From an uncultured Clostridia bacterium (GTDB lineage Bacteria > Bacillota > Clostridia > Christensenellales > UBA1242), in NCBI GenBank assembly GCA_934747885.1, contig CAKVHE010000002.1:389798-453797 (forward strand): a DNA stretch of 64,000 bases. The letters are read 5' to 3'. Every line of letters starts with the position of its first letter. Position 1 is the stretch's first letter. The position numbers and the translations under genes are program-made. Under the pieces are notes generated by a model that worked only from the letters and a program-made list of their open reading frames with translations, searched no databases and was not told where the DNA came from. Below are positions 15,477 through 23,977 of this stretch, in pieces.

Positions 15477-16997
15477 GTGCAGTTAGAAAATTTACTAAAA
15501 GAAAAATTTAATAAACTCAATTTAAGTTTGGAGTCTTCGACTTATCATGAAAAGTCGAAGGCTCTTGACTTGTGTTTTTCGTATAGCGATGATTGTTTGT
15601 TAAACGACGACCTAATTGGACAAATAAAAAAAGCTATTTTAGACTTCTTAAAGGTAGATGTTGGTGTAAATTTAAAGTTTAAAAAACGATATCTTGATAG
15701 CACAATTTTGGGCGAATATCTTGCTCAATTTTTAAAAACTGAATATCCAGTGATAATTTTTGACCCGTCAACTCTAATTTTTGAAAACGGAAAGGTCCAC
15801 ATAGAACTAGATAAGGTTTTTGAGGAGTTTGCTACAAAAAATGATTTGCGAAACGAAATTGAAAAAAACATAAGTGAGCATTTTACTCGTAAAATATCGG
15901 TAGAAATTGAATACAAAAAATTACTTGCAGACGAGCCAGTGGACGACGAGCCTATTCAGATTGTAAATGATGTTCCGTTAGACGAAATAAATTTAAATAT
16001 GCAAGAAGCCTTTATTGGCGAGATAATTGAGGTTAAACCTACCGTTATTGCCAGACACAAAGAGGTGGAAGAGGGCGTGTGCATTTGTGGCAAATTAAAA
16101 GGTCTTACACAATTTAAAACCAAGCCAAAAATAGATGAGAATGGCAAAGAAAAACCCGAACGAGTTTATTACAAATTTAAAGTCGTTGACTTTTCTGGTG
16201 AAATGAATGTTGTGTATTTTCCGTCAAAATTGCATTTGCCAAAAATTGAGTCGTTGGAAGAAGGAACCGAACTTGTGCTCTTTGGTAGTATTGAAGACGA
16301 CAAGTTTGGCGCCGGTGTGGTGTTTAGACCAAAAATAATTAACTTGTGTATTTTGCCTCAAAACTTTTTTGAGCGTAGATATGTAAAACCGGTACCAAAG
16401 AATTATCGCTTAATAAAACCGGAGCCTTATCAAGAAAACAATCAAATTAACCTTTTTTCGGCAAGCGATGTACCTATTAAAAATGAATTTTTACTAAATA
16501 ACACTTTTGTTGTATTTGACCTTGAAACAACTGGAGTGGAATACAATAAAAGTAAAATTATTGAAATTGGGGCGGTAAAACTAATAAAAGGTAAAATAGT
16601 GGAAACTTTTTCGTGCCTTATTGATCCGCAAATTCATATTCCTGCTGACGCAACAAAAGTTAATAATATTACCGATCAAGATGTTGCTGGCAAGCCGACC
16701 ATAGATGAAGTTATGCCAGACTTTTATAAGTTTTGTGATGGCACCATTATGGTTTCGTACGTTATTGATTTTGACTTTAGGTTTATTGATTACAACGCAA
16801 AGCAATGCGGTTATGAATTTACCAACGAAACCTTTGATGCATTTGTGCTTGCAAAACAAAAATTAAAAGGCTTAAAAAATTATAAATTAAAAACTGTTAC
16901 GGCAACTCTTGGAGTGAGTTTGGAAAATGCTCACCGCGCAGTATTTGACACAATTGCCACAGCAGAAGCAATGATAAAACTTTTAGAAAATTATTAA
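15477..16997 (+). CDS. PolC-like N-terminal/OB plus DEDDh exonuclease protein without polymerase domain
   Basis: This 506-residue protein occupies the usual polC site between rseP and rimP. Residues 1-330 resemble the PolC N-terminal and OB domains (an OB-like VYYKFKVVDFSGEMNVVYFP). Residues 343-505 are a DEDDh exonuclease with FDLETTGVE (D348, E350), the middle Asp in DFDFRF, and the closing AHRAVFDT. The PHP segments and the roughly 800-residue polymerase region of PolC are absent, and the gene simply ends before the rimP promoter. The start is GTG 15477 after AGGATAAAAA. It may be a stand-alone proofreading or repair nuclease, or a reduced polC; the exact role is unknown. Confidence 0.8.
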   Translation: MQLENLLKEKFNKLNLSLESSTYHEKSKALDLCFSYSDDCLLNDDLIGQIKKAILDFLKVDVGVNLKFKKRYLDSTILGEYLAQFLKTEYPVIIFDPSTLIFENGKVHIELDKVFEEFATKNDLRNEIEKNISEHFTRKISVEIEYKKLLADEPVDDEPIQIVNDVPLDEINLNMQEAFIGEIIEVKPTVIARHKEVEEGVCICGKLKGLTQFKTKPKIDENGKEKPERVYYKFKVVDFSGEMNVVYFPSKLHLPKIESLEEGTELVLFGSIEDDKFGAGVVFRPKIINLCILPQNFFERRYVKPVPKNYRLIKPEPYQENNQINLFSASDVPIKNEFLLNNTFVVFDLETTGVEYNKSKIIEIGAVKLIKGKIVETFSCLIDPQIHIPADATKVNNITDQDVAGKPTIDEVMPDFYKFCDGTIMVSYVIDFDFRFIDYNAKQCGYEFTNETFDAFVLAKQKLKGLKNYKLKTVTATLGVSLENAHRAVFDTIATAEAMIKLLENY

Positions 16998-17003
16998 AAG
17001 TGC

Positions 17004-17032
17004 TTGCAAAAATAAGTAAATAGTGGTATATT
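17004..17032 (+). promoter_or_regulatory. Promoter of the rimP-nusA-infB operon
   Basis: TTGCAA (17004-17009) and TATATT (17027-17032) are spaced by exactly 17 bases. A start near 17039 places a terminator hairpin within the first 20-50 bases of the transcript. Confidence 0.75.
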
Positions 17033-17054
17033 ATTTATAGTATAACTAATCTTT

Positions 17055-17086
17055 GTGAGCGACCAAATCGGTCGCTCACTATTTTT
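17055..17086 (+). terminator. Leader terminator / attenuator ahead of rimP-nusA
   Basis: A perfect 10-bp stem (GTGAGCGACC with GGTCGCTCAC, five-base loop) followed by an interrupted T tract (TATTTTTA). It lies between the operon promoter and rimP. In B. subtilis the same operon is controlled by a NusA-dependent leader terminator; a similar role here is inference. Confidence 0.75.
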
Positions 17087-17095
17087 AGGAGAAAA

Positions 17096-17551
17096 ATGAA
17101 CAATATAGCTTCAAAAGTACAAGATTTAATCACGCCAATTGTTGAACCAATGGGCTACACAATTGTGGAAGTAGAGTACGCAAAAAAGTCAAACGGTATG
17201 AACTTAACAGTGTTTATTGATTCGCCAAACGGCATCGGGTTAGATGACTGCGAAAAAGTGCATAATAGCATAGATGCACCATTAGATGAACTAGACCCAA
17301 CCGCAGGCGCAAGTTATACCTTAAACGTCTCTTCACCGGGGCTTGATAGGCCGCTCAAAACCGACAAAGATTTGTCACTTTCAATAAATAAAGAAATTGA
17401 TATATCTCTTTATGCCAAGCAAAACGGCAAAAAAGACTTTGTTGGCGTTCTAAAAGCCTTTGACGAAAATACTTTAACAATTATCTCGGGATCAGAAATA
17501 GCCCTAGACAGAAAAAATATTTCTAAAATTACCAAACATATATCATTTTAG
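17096..17551 (+). CDS. rimP: Ribosome maturation factor RimP
   Basis: RimP helps 30S assembly. The 151-residue protein has the two family domains: the N-terminal alpha/beta domain (IVEPMGYTIVEVEYAKK, LTVFIDSPNGIGLDDCEKV, YTLNVSSPGLDRPL) and a C-terminal SH3-like domain. ATG 17096 follows AGGAGA. It is first in the rimP-nusA-ylxR-ylxQ-infB-rbfA operon, read from the promoter and attenuator just upstream. Confidence 0.96.
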   Translation: MNNIASKVQDLITPIVEPMGYTIVEVEYAKKSNGMNLTVFIDSPNGIGLDDCEKVHNSIDAPLDELDPTAGASYTLNVSSPGLDRPLKTDKDLSLSINKEIDISLYAKQNGKKDFVGVLKAFDENTLTIISGSEIALDRKNISKITKHISF

Positions 17552-17563
17552 GAGGACAAATAA

Positions 17564-18733
17564 ATGATAAACAAAGATTTCTTTATGGCACTTGATGAAC
17601 TAGAAAAGACCAAAGGAATTAAAAAAGAAGAGTTTTTGGAATACCTAGAATCGGCATTGGTTGCCGCATACAACAAAAACTTTGGCGAAGCAAAAGCAGT
17701 AACAATAAAATTGTCACCAGAAAAACATACAATAAAAGTATATGCTTACAAAACTGTTGTGGCAGACGATGCAGTAGAAGATCCAGCTAGCCAAATTGCT
17801 TTAAGCGACGCACAAAAAATTAAAAAATCTTACAAAATTGACGACCGTGTGCAAGAAGAAATAACGCCAAAAGATTTTGGCCGAATTGCTGCTGGCACTG
17901 CAAAACAAGTTGTTATCCAAAAATTGCGTGAAGCGGAAAGAAGTTCTGCTTACAAAGAAATGAGTGAAAAACTTGACCACATTGTTACTGGTATTGTAAG
18001 ACGTATTGAACGTGATACCGTTTATATGGAAATCATTGGCTCGCAAATTGAAGGTGTGCTAATGGTTAATGATCAAATCCCTGGCGAAAAGTATGAAGTT
18101 AATGACCGTATAAAAGTTTATATGAAAAAACTTCGTGACAATGACCGTGGCACACAAGCAATTGTTTCGCGTAGTACGCCAATGTTTGTTCGTAGACTTT
18201 TTGAAACCGAAGTTCCAGAAATTGAGTCGGGTGTTGTAGTTATCAAAAATGTTGTGCGTGAAGCCGGGTATCGCACAAAAATTTCGGTTACTTCAACCGA
18301 TCCTAGCGTTGATGCACTTGGTGCTTGCGTTGGTAACAAAGGTATTAGAGTTAACACTATTGTTAGTGAACTAAATGGCGAAAAAATTGATATTATCATT
18401 TGGTCAGAAGATCCATTTGAATATATTGCACGCGCTTTGTCGCCTGCAAAAGTTCTGTCTGTAGAAGTTAATGACGAGGAAAAATCTTCACTGGTTATTG
18501 TTCCAGACGACAAATTATCTCTTGCAATTGGCAAAAGCGGTCAAAATGTTAGACTTGCAGCAAAACTTACTGGTTGGAGAATCGATGTAAAATCGGTATC
18601 TCAATCGGTACTTGCTAGTGATGCTGACGACAAAAATGTTATCACCGATATTGAAGCTGGAAATATAAAGAGCGAATTTGAAGATGTTAACTCTATCTTC
18701 ACAAACATAGATTTGGACTCGATTGATGGCTAA
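17564..18733 (+). CDS. nusA: Transcription termination/antitermination factor NusA
   Basis: NusA binds RNA polymerase and nascent RNA and promotes pausing and intrinsic termination. The 389-residue protein shows the RNAP-binding N-domain (ALDELEKTKGIKKEEFLEYL), the S1 domain (about 135-205), and two KH domains (GNKGIRVNTIVSELNGEKID; LAIGKSGQNVRLAAKLTGW). There is no E. coli-type C-terminal acidic repeat, as usual in Firmicutes. The SD GGAGG is strong. It may autoregulate through the terminator in front of rimP. Its end overlaps ylxR by eight bases. Confidence 0.97.
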   Translation: MINKDFFMALDELEKTKGIKKEEFLEYLESALVAAYNKNFGEAKAVTIKLSPEKHTIKVYAYKTVVADDAVEDPASQIALSDAQKIKKSYKIDDRVQEEITPKDFGRIAAGTAKQVVIQKLREAERSSAYKEMSEKLDHIVTGIVRRIERDTVYMEIIGSQIEGVLMVNDQIPGEKYEVNDRIKVYMKKLRDNDRGTQAIVSRSTPMFVRRLFETEVPEIESGVVVIKNVVREAGYRTKISVTSTDPSVDALGACVGNKGIRVNTIVSELNGEKIDIIIWSEDPFEYIARALSPAKVLSVEVNDEEKSSLVIVPDDKLSLAIGKSGQNVRLAAKLTGWRIDVKSVSQSVLASDADDKNVITDIEAGNIKSEFEDVNSIFTNIDLDSIDG

Positions 18734-18995
18734 ACAAACAAAAACGCCGGAGCGTATGTGCGTTATTTGCCGTGAAATGAAAACTAAAAATGAGTTAAAT
18801 CGCTTTACGGTTGCTGGTGAAAAAGTCTATCTAGACAAGTCGGGCAAAATGGGTGGAAGAGGCGTTTATGTATGCAAAAACGCAGAATGCATAAACAAAG
18901 CGCTTCAAAAGAACTTGCTATTTAGACATCTAAAAGTTATGCCGGACGCAAAACGCGCAAGCGAACTTATGGAAGAACTTTCTAGTGGTAAATAA
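18726..18995 (+). CDS. ylxR: YlxR family RNA-binding protein (RnpM)
   Basis: This small basic protein of 89 residues has the YlxR motif ERMCVICREMKTKNELNRF followed by GRGVYVC near residue 45. The family binds RNA; the B. subtilis member was reported to modulate RNase P. ATG 18726 overlaps the end of nusA; a TTG three bases earlier is a possible alternative start. It overlaps the next gene by 11 bases, so translation is likely coupled. Confidence 0.9.
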   Translation: MAKQTKTPERMCVICREMKTKNELNRFTVAGEKVYLDKSGKMGGRGVYVCKNAECINKALQKNLLFRHLKVMPDAKRASELMEELSSGK

Positions 18996-19248
18996 ATTAC
19001 AAACATACCTAGGCTTTGCAATAAAATCTGGCAAAATAGTTTATGGGGTAGATAACATTTTAAAAACAAACAAAATTGCAGTTGTGCTAACTTGTGGGCT
19101 AAGTGAAAAATCTTTAAAGGCTCTGCGCGCACACTGCTCTCAAAAATGCATTCCACTAAAGCAAGTGGATGGTGGCATCTTGCCTGAGGGCGCAAAAGCG
19201 GTGGGCGTTGTAGATGCAAACTTAGCAAAAGCAATAATAAACGAATAA
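18985..19248 (+). CDS. ylxQ: L7Ae/L30e-family protein (YlxQ)
   Basis: This 87-residue RNA-binding protein of the L7Ae family binds kink-turn RNA. The fold shows in YLGFAIKSGKIVYGVDNILK, VVLTCGLSEKSLKAL and a closing AKAIINE helix. The start is GTG 18985 inside the end of ylxR. It is the usual gene between ylxR and infB. Its stop directly abuts the ATG at 19249. Confidence 0.88.
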   Translation: MVNKLQTYLGFAIKSGKIVYGVDNILKTNKIAVVLTCGLSEKSLKALRAHCSQKCIPLKQVDGGILPEGAKAVGVVDANLAKAIINE

Positions 19249-21795
19249 ATGAAAACCAATTTGGAGGAAGTGAATTTGGTAAACAACATTCAAAAAACTG
19301 AAAAGAAAAAAACGGGCGAACAACTAATGGCGGAACTAACTGAACTTAAAAACAATTCGGTAAGTTATATCGGTTTGGTGCGCAAAATTTCCGGTGGTTG
19401 CAACACCCTAAAAAAGAGTATGCAAGCACGTTTAAACGAAATTGTTACAAACAAGCAAAATGAAGAAGCTAACAAGGCAAGCCAAATTAACGAACCTGCA
19501 AAAACGGAAACAAAACCATCAACAGTGGTTGGGCAGACAAAACCTCAAACTCGCACATCGGTTCAAGGCGTGCAACAAAGAACTTTTGCACCAAGAACTG
19601 AAGGCTTCCGTAGACCACAAAACGGAACAGGCGCTGGCTTTAATCGTCCAGCTGGCACGGGTGAAACTCGTATGCGCAGGTTTGACCTAAACGCGCAGGG
19701 AGACCGTCCACGCTATGGTCAAAACGGTACTAGACAATTTGGTGAACGCAAGCCATACGCGCCAAATGCGGGCGCAAACGGCAGTGCAAGGCCAATGCAA
19801 AGCCGCACTCAACCAACAAGACCGGCGCCAATTCAACCGGCAAATGATAACCGCAGAGTAGAAAACAAAACTGCAAAAAAGAAAGATCATGGCTATGACG
19901 AAAAGAAGTCTTTAAATCGCAAAGCGTTAATGATGCGTGGTTTTGTTGATGATGAGAGTTTGTTTAGTGAAGACGGACACATTATGGGTTCGCGCAAAAT
20001 TAAAGGAAAAAAGGCAAAACAAGAAGAGGTTGTTGTTGCTACAAAAATTGACCATGCTGTTATCACCACTGAGAATCTTACCGTAAAAATGTTGGCGGAA
20101 AAAATTGGTAAACCTGTTGTAGAACTTATCAAAAAGTTTATGGTTTTGGGCATTATGGTAAACATCAATAGCACAGTAGACTTTGATTCGGCTGAATTAG
20201 TTGCCAGTGAATTTGGTGTAAAACTTGAACAGAAACTCGAAAAATCTTACGAAGAAAAAATGTTTGATATAAGCGGCGAAACTGACGACGAAAAAGACCT
20301 AGTAAAACGTCCTCCAATTGTTACTGTTTTGGGTCACGTCGATCACGGTAAAACCTCACTTTTGGACTACATCCGCGATACCAGTGTAGTTGCCGGCGAA
20401 GCGGGCGGAATTACTCAACATATTGGTGCTTATACTATTACTAAAAACAACGAACTTATCACCTTTATTGATACACCGGGTCACGCTGCTTTTGGTGCAA
20501 TGCGTGAACGTGGTGCAAAACTTACTGATATTGCAATTTTGGTTGTTGCTGCCGATGATGGTGTTATGCCACAAACGGTTGAAGCAATTAAGTACATAAA
20601 AGAAGCAAAAGTACCAATGATTGTTGCAATTAACAAAATTGATAAACCGGAAGCAAACATCGACCGTATCAAGCAACAACTTACCGAACATGATGTTGTT
20701 CCGGAAGAATGGGGCGGCGATGCCATTTTGGTTCCTATAAGCGCAAAAACGGGTCAAAATGTCGACAAACTACTTGAAATGGTGTTGTTTGTCGCAGAAT
20801 ACCAAAACCTCCGCGCAAATCCAAAAAGAAAAGCAATTGGTAGCGTTGTTGAAGCCCAACTAGACAAAGGCAAAGGACCAGTCGCAACAATTTTGGTACA
20901 AAATGGTACCTTAAAGGTAGGCGATGTAATTATTGCCGGAACATCGGTTGGTAAAGTTAGAGCGATGTTTAACGAAAAAGGCAAAAATGTAAAATCTGCC
21001 GGTCCATCTTTTGCAGTGTCGGTGCTTGGCTTGTCTAGTGTGCCAAATGCTGGTGACGAGATGTACGCCGTAGATGAAAAAATGAGCAAAAAAGTGCTTT
21101 CAGAACGTGTTGGTAGAGAACGTAACGATATGATTAAAGCTACTGATAATTCGGTAGAATCGCTAATGAATAGATTCAAAGAAACCGAATTTAAGAGTTA
21201 CAATGTTATTATCAAAGCCGATGTTCAAGGTTCGGTTGAAGCGTTAAAAGATACCATTGGTGCAATTTGCAATGAAGAAGTAAAAGTTAGATGCATTCAC
21301 GGTGGTGTCGGTGCCGTTAACGAAAATGATATTATGCTTGCATCTGCATCAAATGCACTTATTATTGCCTTTAACGTAAAACAAGATTTTAAGGCAAAAG
21401 TATTGTCAGATAAATACAAAGTAAACATTCAAACATACAAAATCATTTATGAAGCAGTAGATTATGTAACCAAACAAATTAACGCAATGTTAACGCCAAA
21501 ATTCAAAGAAGTCGTTAGCGGTCACGCTGAACTTCGTATGATATTTAAGGCAAGCAAAGTTGGTGCTATTGCAGGTTGCTATATTTTGGATGGCAAATTA
21601 ACCAAAAATCAAAGTGTTCGTTTGCTGCGTAAAAATAAAGAAGTGTTTAAGGGCACAATCGCAACCATTCAACGTGAAAAAACTGAAGTTAAAGAGATTT
21701 TGGCAGGTTTTGAATGTGGTATCGTTCTAAACGGATTTAGCGCCTTTGAAGTGGGCGATATTATAGAAGGTTATGACCTTGAAAGGATAAATTAA
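19249..21795 (+). CDS. infB: Translation initiation factor IF-2
   Basis: IF-2 is the GTPase that brings fMet-tRNA to the ribosome. The 848-residue protein has a Lys/Gln/Arg/Pro-rich N-terminal linker (to about 210), an IF2_N helix domain, the G domain (G1 GHVDHGKTS, G3 DTPGHAAF, G4 NKID) and domains II-IV. The start is uncertain. ATG 19249 directly follows the ylxQ stop without an SD, whereas TTG 19276 has GGAGG eight bases upstream and may be the real start (839 residues). rbfA begins right after the stop. Confidence 0.97.
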   Translation: MKTNLEEVNLVNNIQKTEKKKTGEQLMAELTELKNNSVSYIGLVRKISGGCNTLKKSMQARLNEIVTNKQNEEANKASQINEPAKTETKPSTVVGQTKPQTRTSVQGVQQRTFAPRTEGFRRPQNGTGAGFNRPAGTGETRMRRFDLNAQGDRPRYGQNGTRQFGERKPYAPNAGANGSARPMQSRTQPTRPAPIQPANDNRRVENKTAKKKDHGYDEKKSLNRKALMMRGFVDDESLFSEDGHIMGSRKIKGKKAKQEEVVVATKIDHAVITTENLTVKMLAEKIGKPVVELIKKFMVLGIMVNINSTVDFDSAELVASEFGVKLEQKLEKSYEEKMFDISGETDDEKDLVKRPPIVTVLGHVDHGKTSLLDYIRDTSVVAGEAGGITQHIGAYTITKNNELITFIDTPGHAAFGAMRERGAKLTDIAILVVAADDGVMPQTVEAIKYIKEAKVPMIVAINKIDKPEANIDRIKQQLTEHDVVPEEWGGDAILVPISAKTGQNVDKLLEMVLFVAEYQNLRANPKRKAIGSVVEAQLDKGKGPVATILVQNGTLKVGDVIIAGTSVGKVRAMFNEKGKNVKSAGPSFAVSVLGLSSVPNAGDEMYAVDEKMSKKVLSERVGRERNDMIKATDNSVESLMNRFKETEFKSYNVIIKADVQGSVEALKDTIGAICNEEVKVRCIHGGVGAVNENDIMLASASNALIIAFNVKQDFKAKVLSDKYKVNIQTYKIIYEAVDYVTKQINAMLTPKFKEVVSGHAELRMIFKASKVGAIAGCYILDGKLTKNQSVRLLRKNKEVFKGTIATIQREKTEVKEILAGFECGIVLNGFSAFEVGDIIEGYDLERIN

Positions 21796-22152
21796 ATGTC
21801 AAATTTTAGAATGGAAAAAGTAAATGCAGAAATGCAACGATTGCTTTCAACAATAATTACTACCGAAATCAGCACTCCCGAACTTAAAGGGGTGATGGTT
21901 TCGGTAACCAAAGTTGCGGTTGCGTCTGATTTTTCAACCGCAAAAGTTTTTGTAAGTTTTTACGGTAAGACAGATGAAGAAAAAGCGTTTAAAGCGCTTG
22001 AAGGTTCACTTGGCTATTTGCGCAAACGAGTAGCAGAAAAAATGAATTTAAAAAAGACTCCAAAGTTTATCTTAATTAAAGATGATTTAGCAGATAACGC
22101 ATTTAGAATAAATCAAATTTTGGATGACTTAAAGAAAAAAGGAGAATTATGA
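21796..22152 (+). CDS. rbfA: Ribosome-binding factor A
   Basis: RbfA is a 30S maturation factor with a KH-like fold. The 118-residue protein shows the family start (MEKVNAEMQRLLSTIITTEI), VTKVAVASDFSTAKVFVSFYG and the closing DDLADNAFRINQILDDLKK. It begins directly after infB and its last four bases overlap the next gene (ATGA), so it is tightly coupled to both. Confidence 0.95.
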   Translation: MSNFRMEKVNAEMQRLLSTIITTEISTPELKGVMVSVTKVAVASDFSTAKVFVSFYGKTDEEKAFKALEGSLGYLRKRVAEKMNLKKTPKFILIKDDLADNAFRINQILDDLKKKGEL

Positions 22153-23108
22153 TTTTATCAAAAGAACGTAAATTCTTAGAACAGTTAGAAAGGGCAAATA
22201 ATGTGGCTATTTACACTCACATAAACGTTGATGGAGATGGGATAGGTTCAGCTTTTGCCCTTTTTTATCTATTAAAAAATATGGGTAAGCATCCATTTGT
22301 GTTTGTGGATAGCGAATTGCCAACCGAAGTGCAGTATTTAAACATAAAAGACCTAATCAATATTGGTGATCCCGAAATGTGCGATTTACACATAGCAGTA
22401 GATTCAAACTCCCCTCAAAGGCTTGGCAAATACCAAACTTACTTTGAAAACGCAAAAAACACTATGATGACCGACCATCACTCGGGCACCGATAATTATG
22501 CGCGAATAAATATTGTAAATTCAAAAATGGCATCAAACACCGAACTTTTGTTTTGGGTGTTCCGTGATAGGATAAGATTTAGCAAACGCACAGCGGAAAG
22601 CCTATTGCTTGGTATATTAACTGATACAGGGGGGTTGCGTTTCCGTTCTACAACACATCGAACGCTAGAAGCGGTGTCAATTTTGTGTAAAGAGTATGGT
22701 GCCAACTTTGCCGAACTTATGGCAAATATTTTTGAAAAGCAGCCACATGACTATTTTTTGGCGCAGAAATATGCTTATGAGCATACTGAGTTTTATGATC
22801 AAAATCGTATTGTGTTAATTACTGTGCCAAATAGTTTTTATGTAGAAAACGGTGTTGATGTAAATATGTCCAAGGGGCTTAGCCGAATTGGCACCGAACT
22901 TAAAGATACAAAGTTCCTTGCGGTAATAAACGAAGAAGTTCCGGGCAAATTTAGAATTGCCGTTCGCACAAGAGATAGATACGACGCCGGTGAAATTGCT
23001 CGTAGATTTGGTGGCGGGGGTCATAAACAGGCGGCCGGACTAAAACTTTTTGGTGACATAGAAACGGTTAAAGAAAAACTTTTAAAAGCATTTAGAGATG
23101 AATTATGA
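22149..23108 (+). CDS. nrnA: DHH-family oligoribonuclease/pAp phosphatase NrnA
   Basis: NrnA degrades nanoRNAs and 3'-phosphoadenosine phosphate. The 319-residue protein has the DHH domain (IYTHINVDGDGIGSAFALFY; VDSN; TDHHSGTDN) and the C-terminal DHHA1 domain with RRFGGGGHKQAAG. Length and motifs are typical. It overlaps rbfA and truB by four bases each (ATGA), which indicates one transcriptional unit. Confidence 0.93.
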   Translation: MILSKERKFLEQLERANNVAIYTHINVDGDGIGSAFALFYLLKNMGKHPFVFVDSELPTEVQYLNIKDLINIGDPEMCDLHIAVDSNSPQRLGKYQTYFENAKNTMMTDHHSGTDNYARINIVNSKMASNTELLFWVFRDRIRFSKRTAESLLLGILTDTGGLRFRSTTHRTLEAVSILCKEYGANFAELMANIFEKQPHDYFLAQKYAYEHTEFYDQNRIVLITVPNSFYVENGVDVNMSKGLSRIGTELKDTKFLAVINEEVPGKFRIAVRTRDRYDAGEIARRFGGGGHKQAAGLKLFGDIETVKEKLLKAFRDEL

Positions 23109-23977
23109 TAGGAATTGTTAACGTTTACAAACCTAGGGGAGTTTCATCTTTTGATGTGGTAAAGCAAACCAAGCGTGCTTTTGGAACAAAAAAAGTTGGA
23201 CATCTTGGCACGCTTGATCCAATGGCAGAAGGGGTTTTGCCGGTTGCAATTGGCAAAGCAACAAGACTATTTGATTATTTTTTAAACAAAGACAAGCGCT
23301 ATGTTGCTACCTTTTATGTGGGTGAAGAAACGGATACTTTGGATGCCGAAGGCGAGATAATAAAGCAAGGCGGAAGGATGGTTTCGGTAGATGAAGTGCA
23401 AATAATTTTGCCAGAATTTATCGGCGAAATAAGACAAGTTCCGCCAAAGTTTTCTGCAAAAAAAATCAATGGCGTCCGCGCGTACAAGCTTGCAAAATCA
23501 CAAATTGAGTTTGAACCGAAGCCGTGTAACGTGCAAATTTATGCCTTAACTGCCCGAAAGGGTTCGCTCGATAGATTTATCGAACTCGAAATATGGTGTA
23601 AATCTGGTACCTATGTTAGAAGTTTGGGAAAAGATATCTTTGAAAAATTAGGCACTTTTGCAACTATGACAAAGCTGGTAAGAACGAGTTCTGGACCCTT
23701 TAAAATTGAAAATTCTATCAGCTTAGAGCGGTTGAGTTTGGGGCGGCAAGAAGATATTTTGTCGGTTGAAAAAATTTTTGAAAGTATGCCGAAATTGAAT
23801 TTGACTGACGCTAATTTTAAAAAATTGCAAAACGGGTTAAAAGTTGGTGGGGACAAAAATTTGCAAGACACATATATGGTTTGTTACCAAAATGTATGTT
23901 ACGGACTTGCCAAAAATGACGAAGACGGAAACATAAAGGTAACGACCTATTTGTACGAAGGAGAAGAAAATGGTTAA
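23105..23977 (+). CDS. truB: tRNA pseudouridine(55) synthase TruB
   Basis: TruB makes pseudouridine 55 in the T-loop of tRNA. The 290-residue protein has motif I (VNVYKPRGVSSFDVV), the catalytic aspartate motif GHLGTLDPMAEGVLPV and the later SGTYVRSLGKD. It overlaps nrnA by four bases. In many Firmicutes ribF follows; here an endonuclease IV-family gene takes that place and overlaps it by eight bases. Confidence 0.95.
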   Translation: MIGIVNVYKPRGVSSFDVVKQTKRAFGTKKVGHLGTLDPMAEGVLPVAIGKATRLFDYFLNKDKRYVATFYVGEETDTLDAEGEIIKQGGRMVSVDEVQIILPEFIGEIRQVPPKFSAKKINGVRAYKLAKSQIEFEPKPCNVQIYALTARKGSLDRFIELEIWCKSGTYVRSLGKDIFEKLGTFATMTKLVRTSSGPFKIENSISLERLSLGRQEDILSVEKIFESMPKLNLTDANFKKLQNGLKVGGDKNLQDTYMVCYQNVCYGLAKNDEDGNIKVTTYLYEGEENG

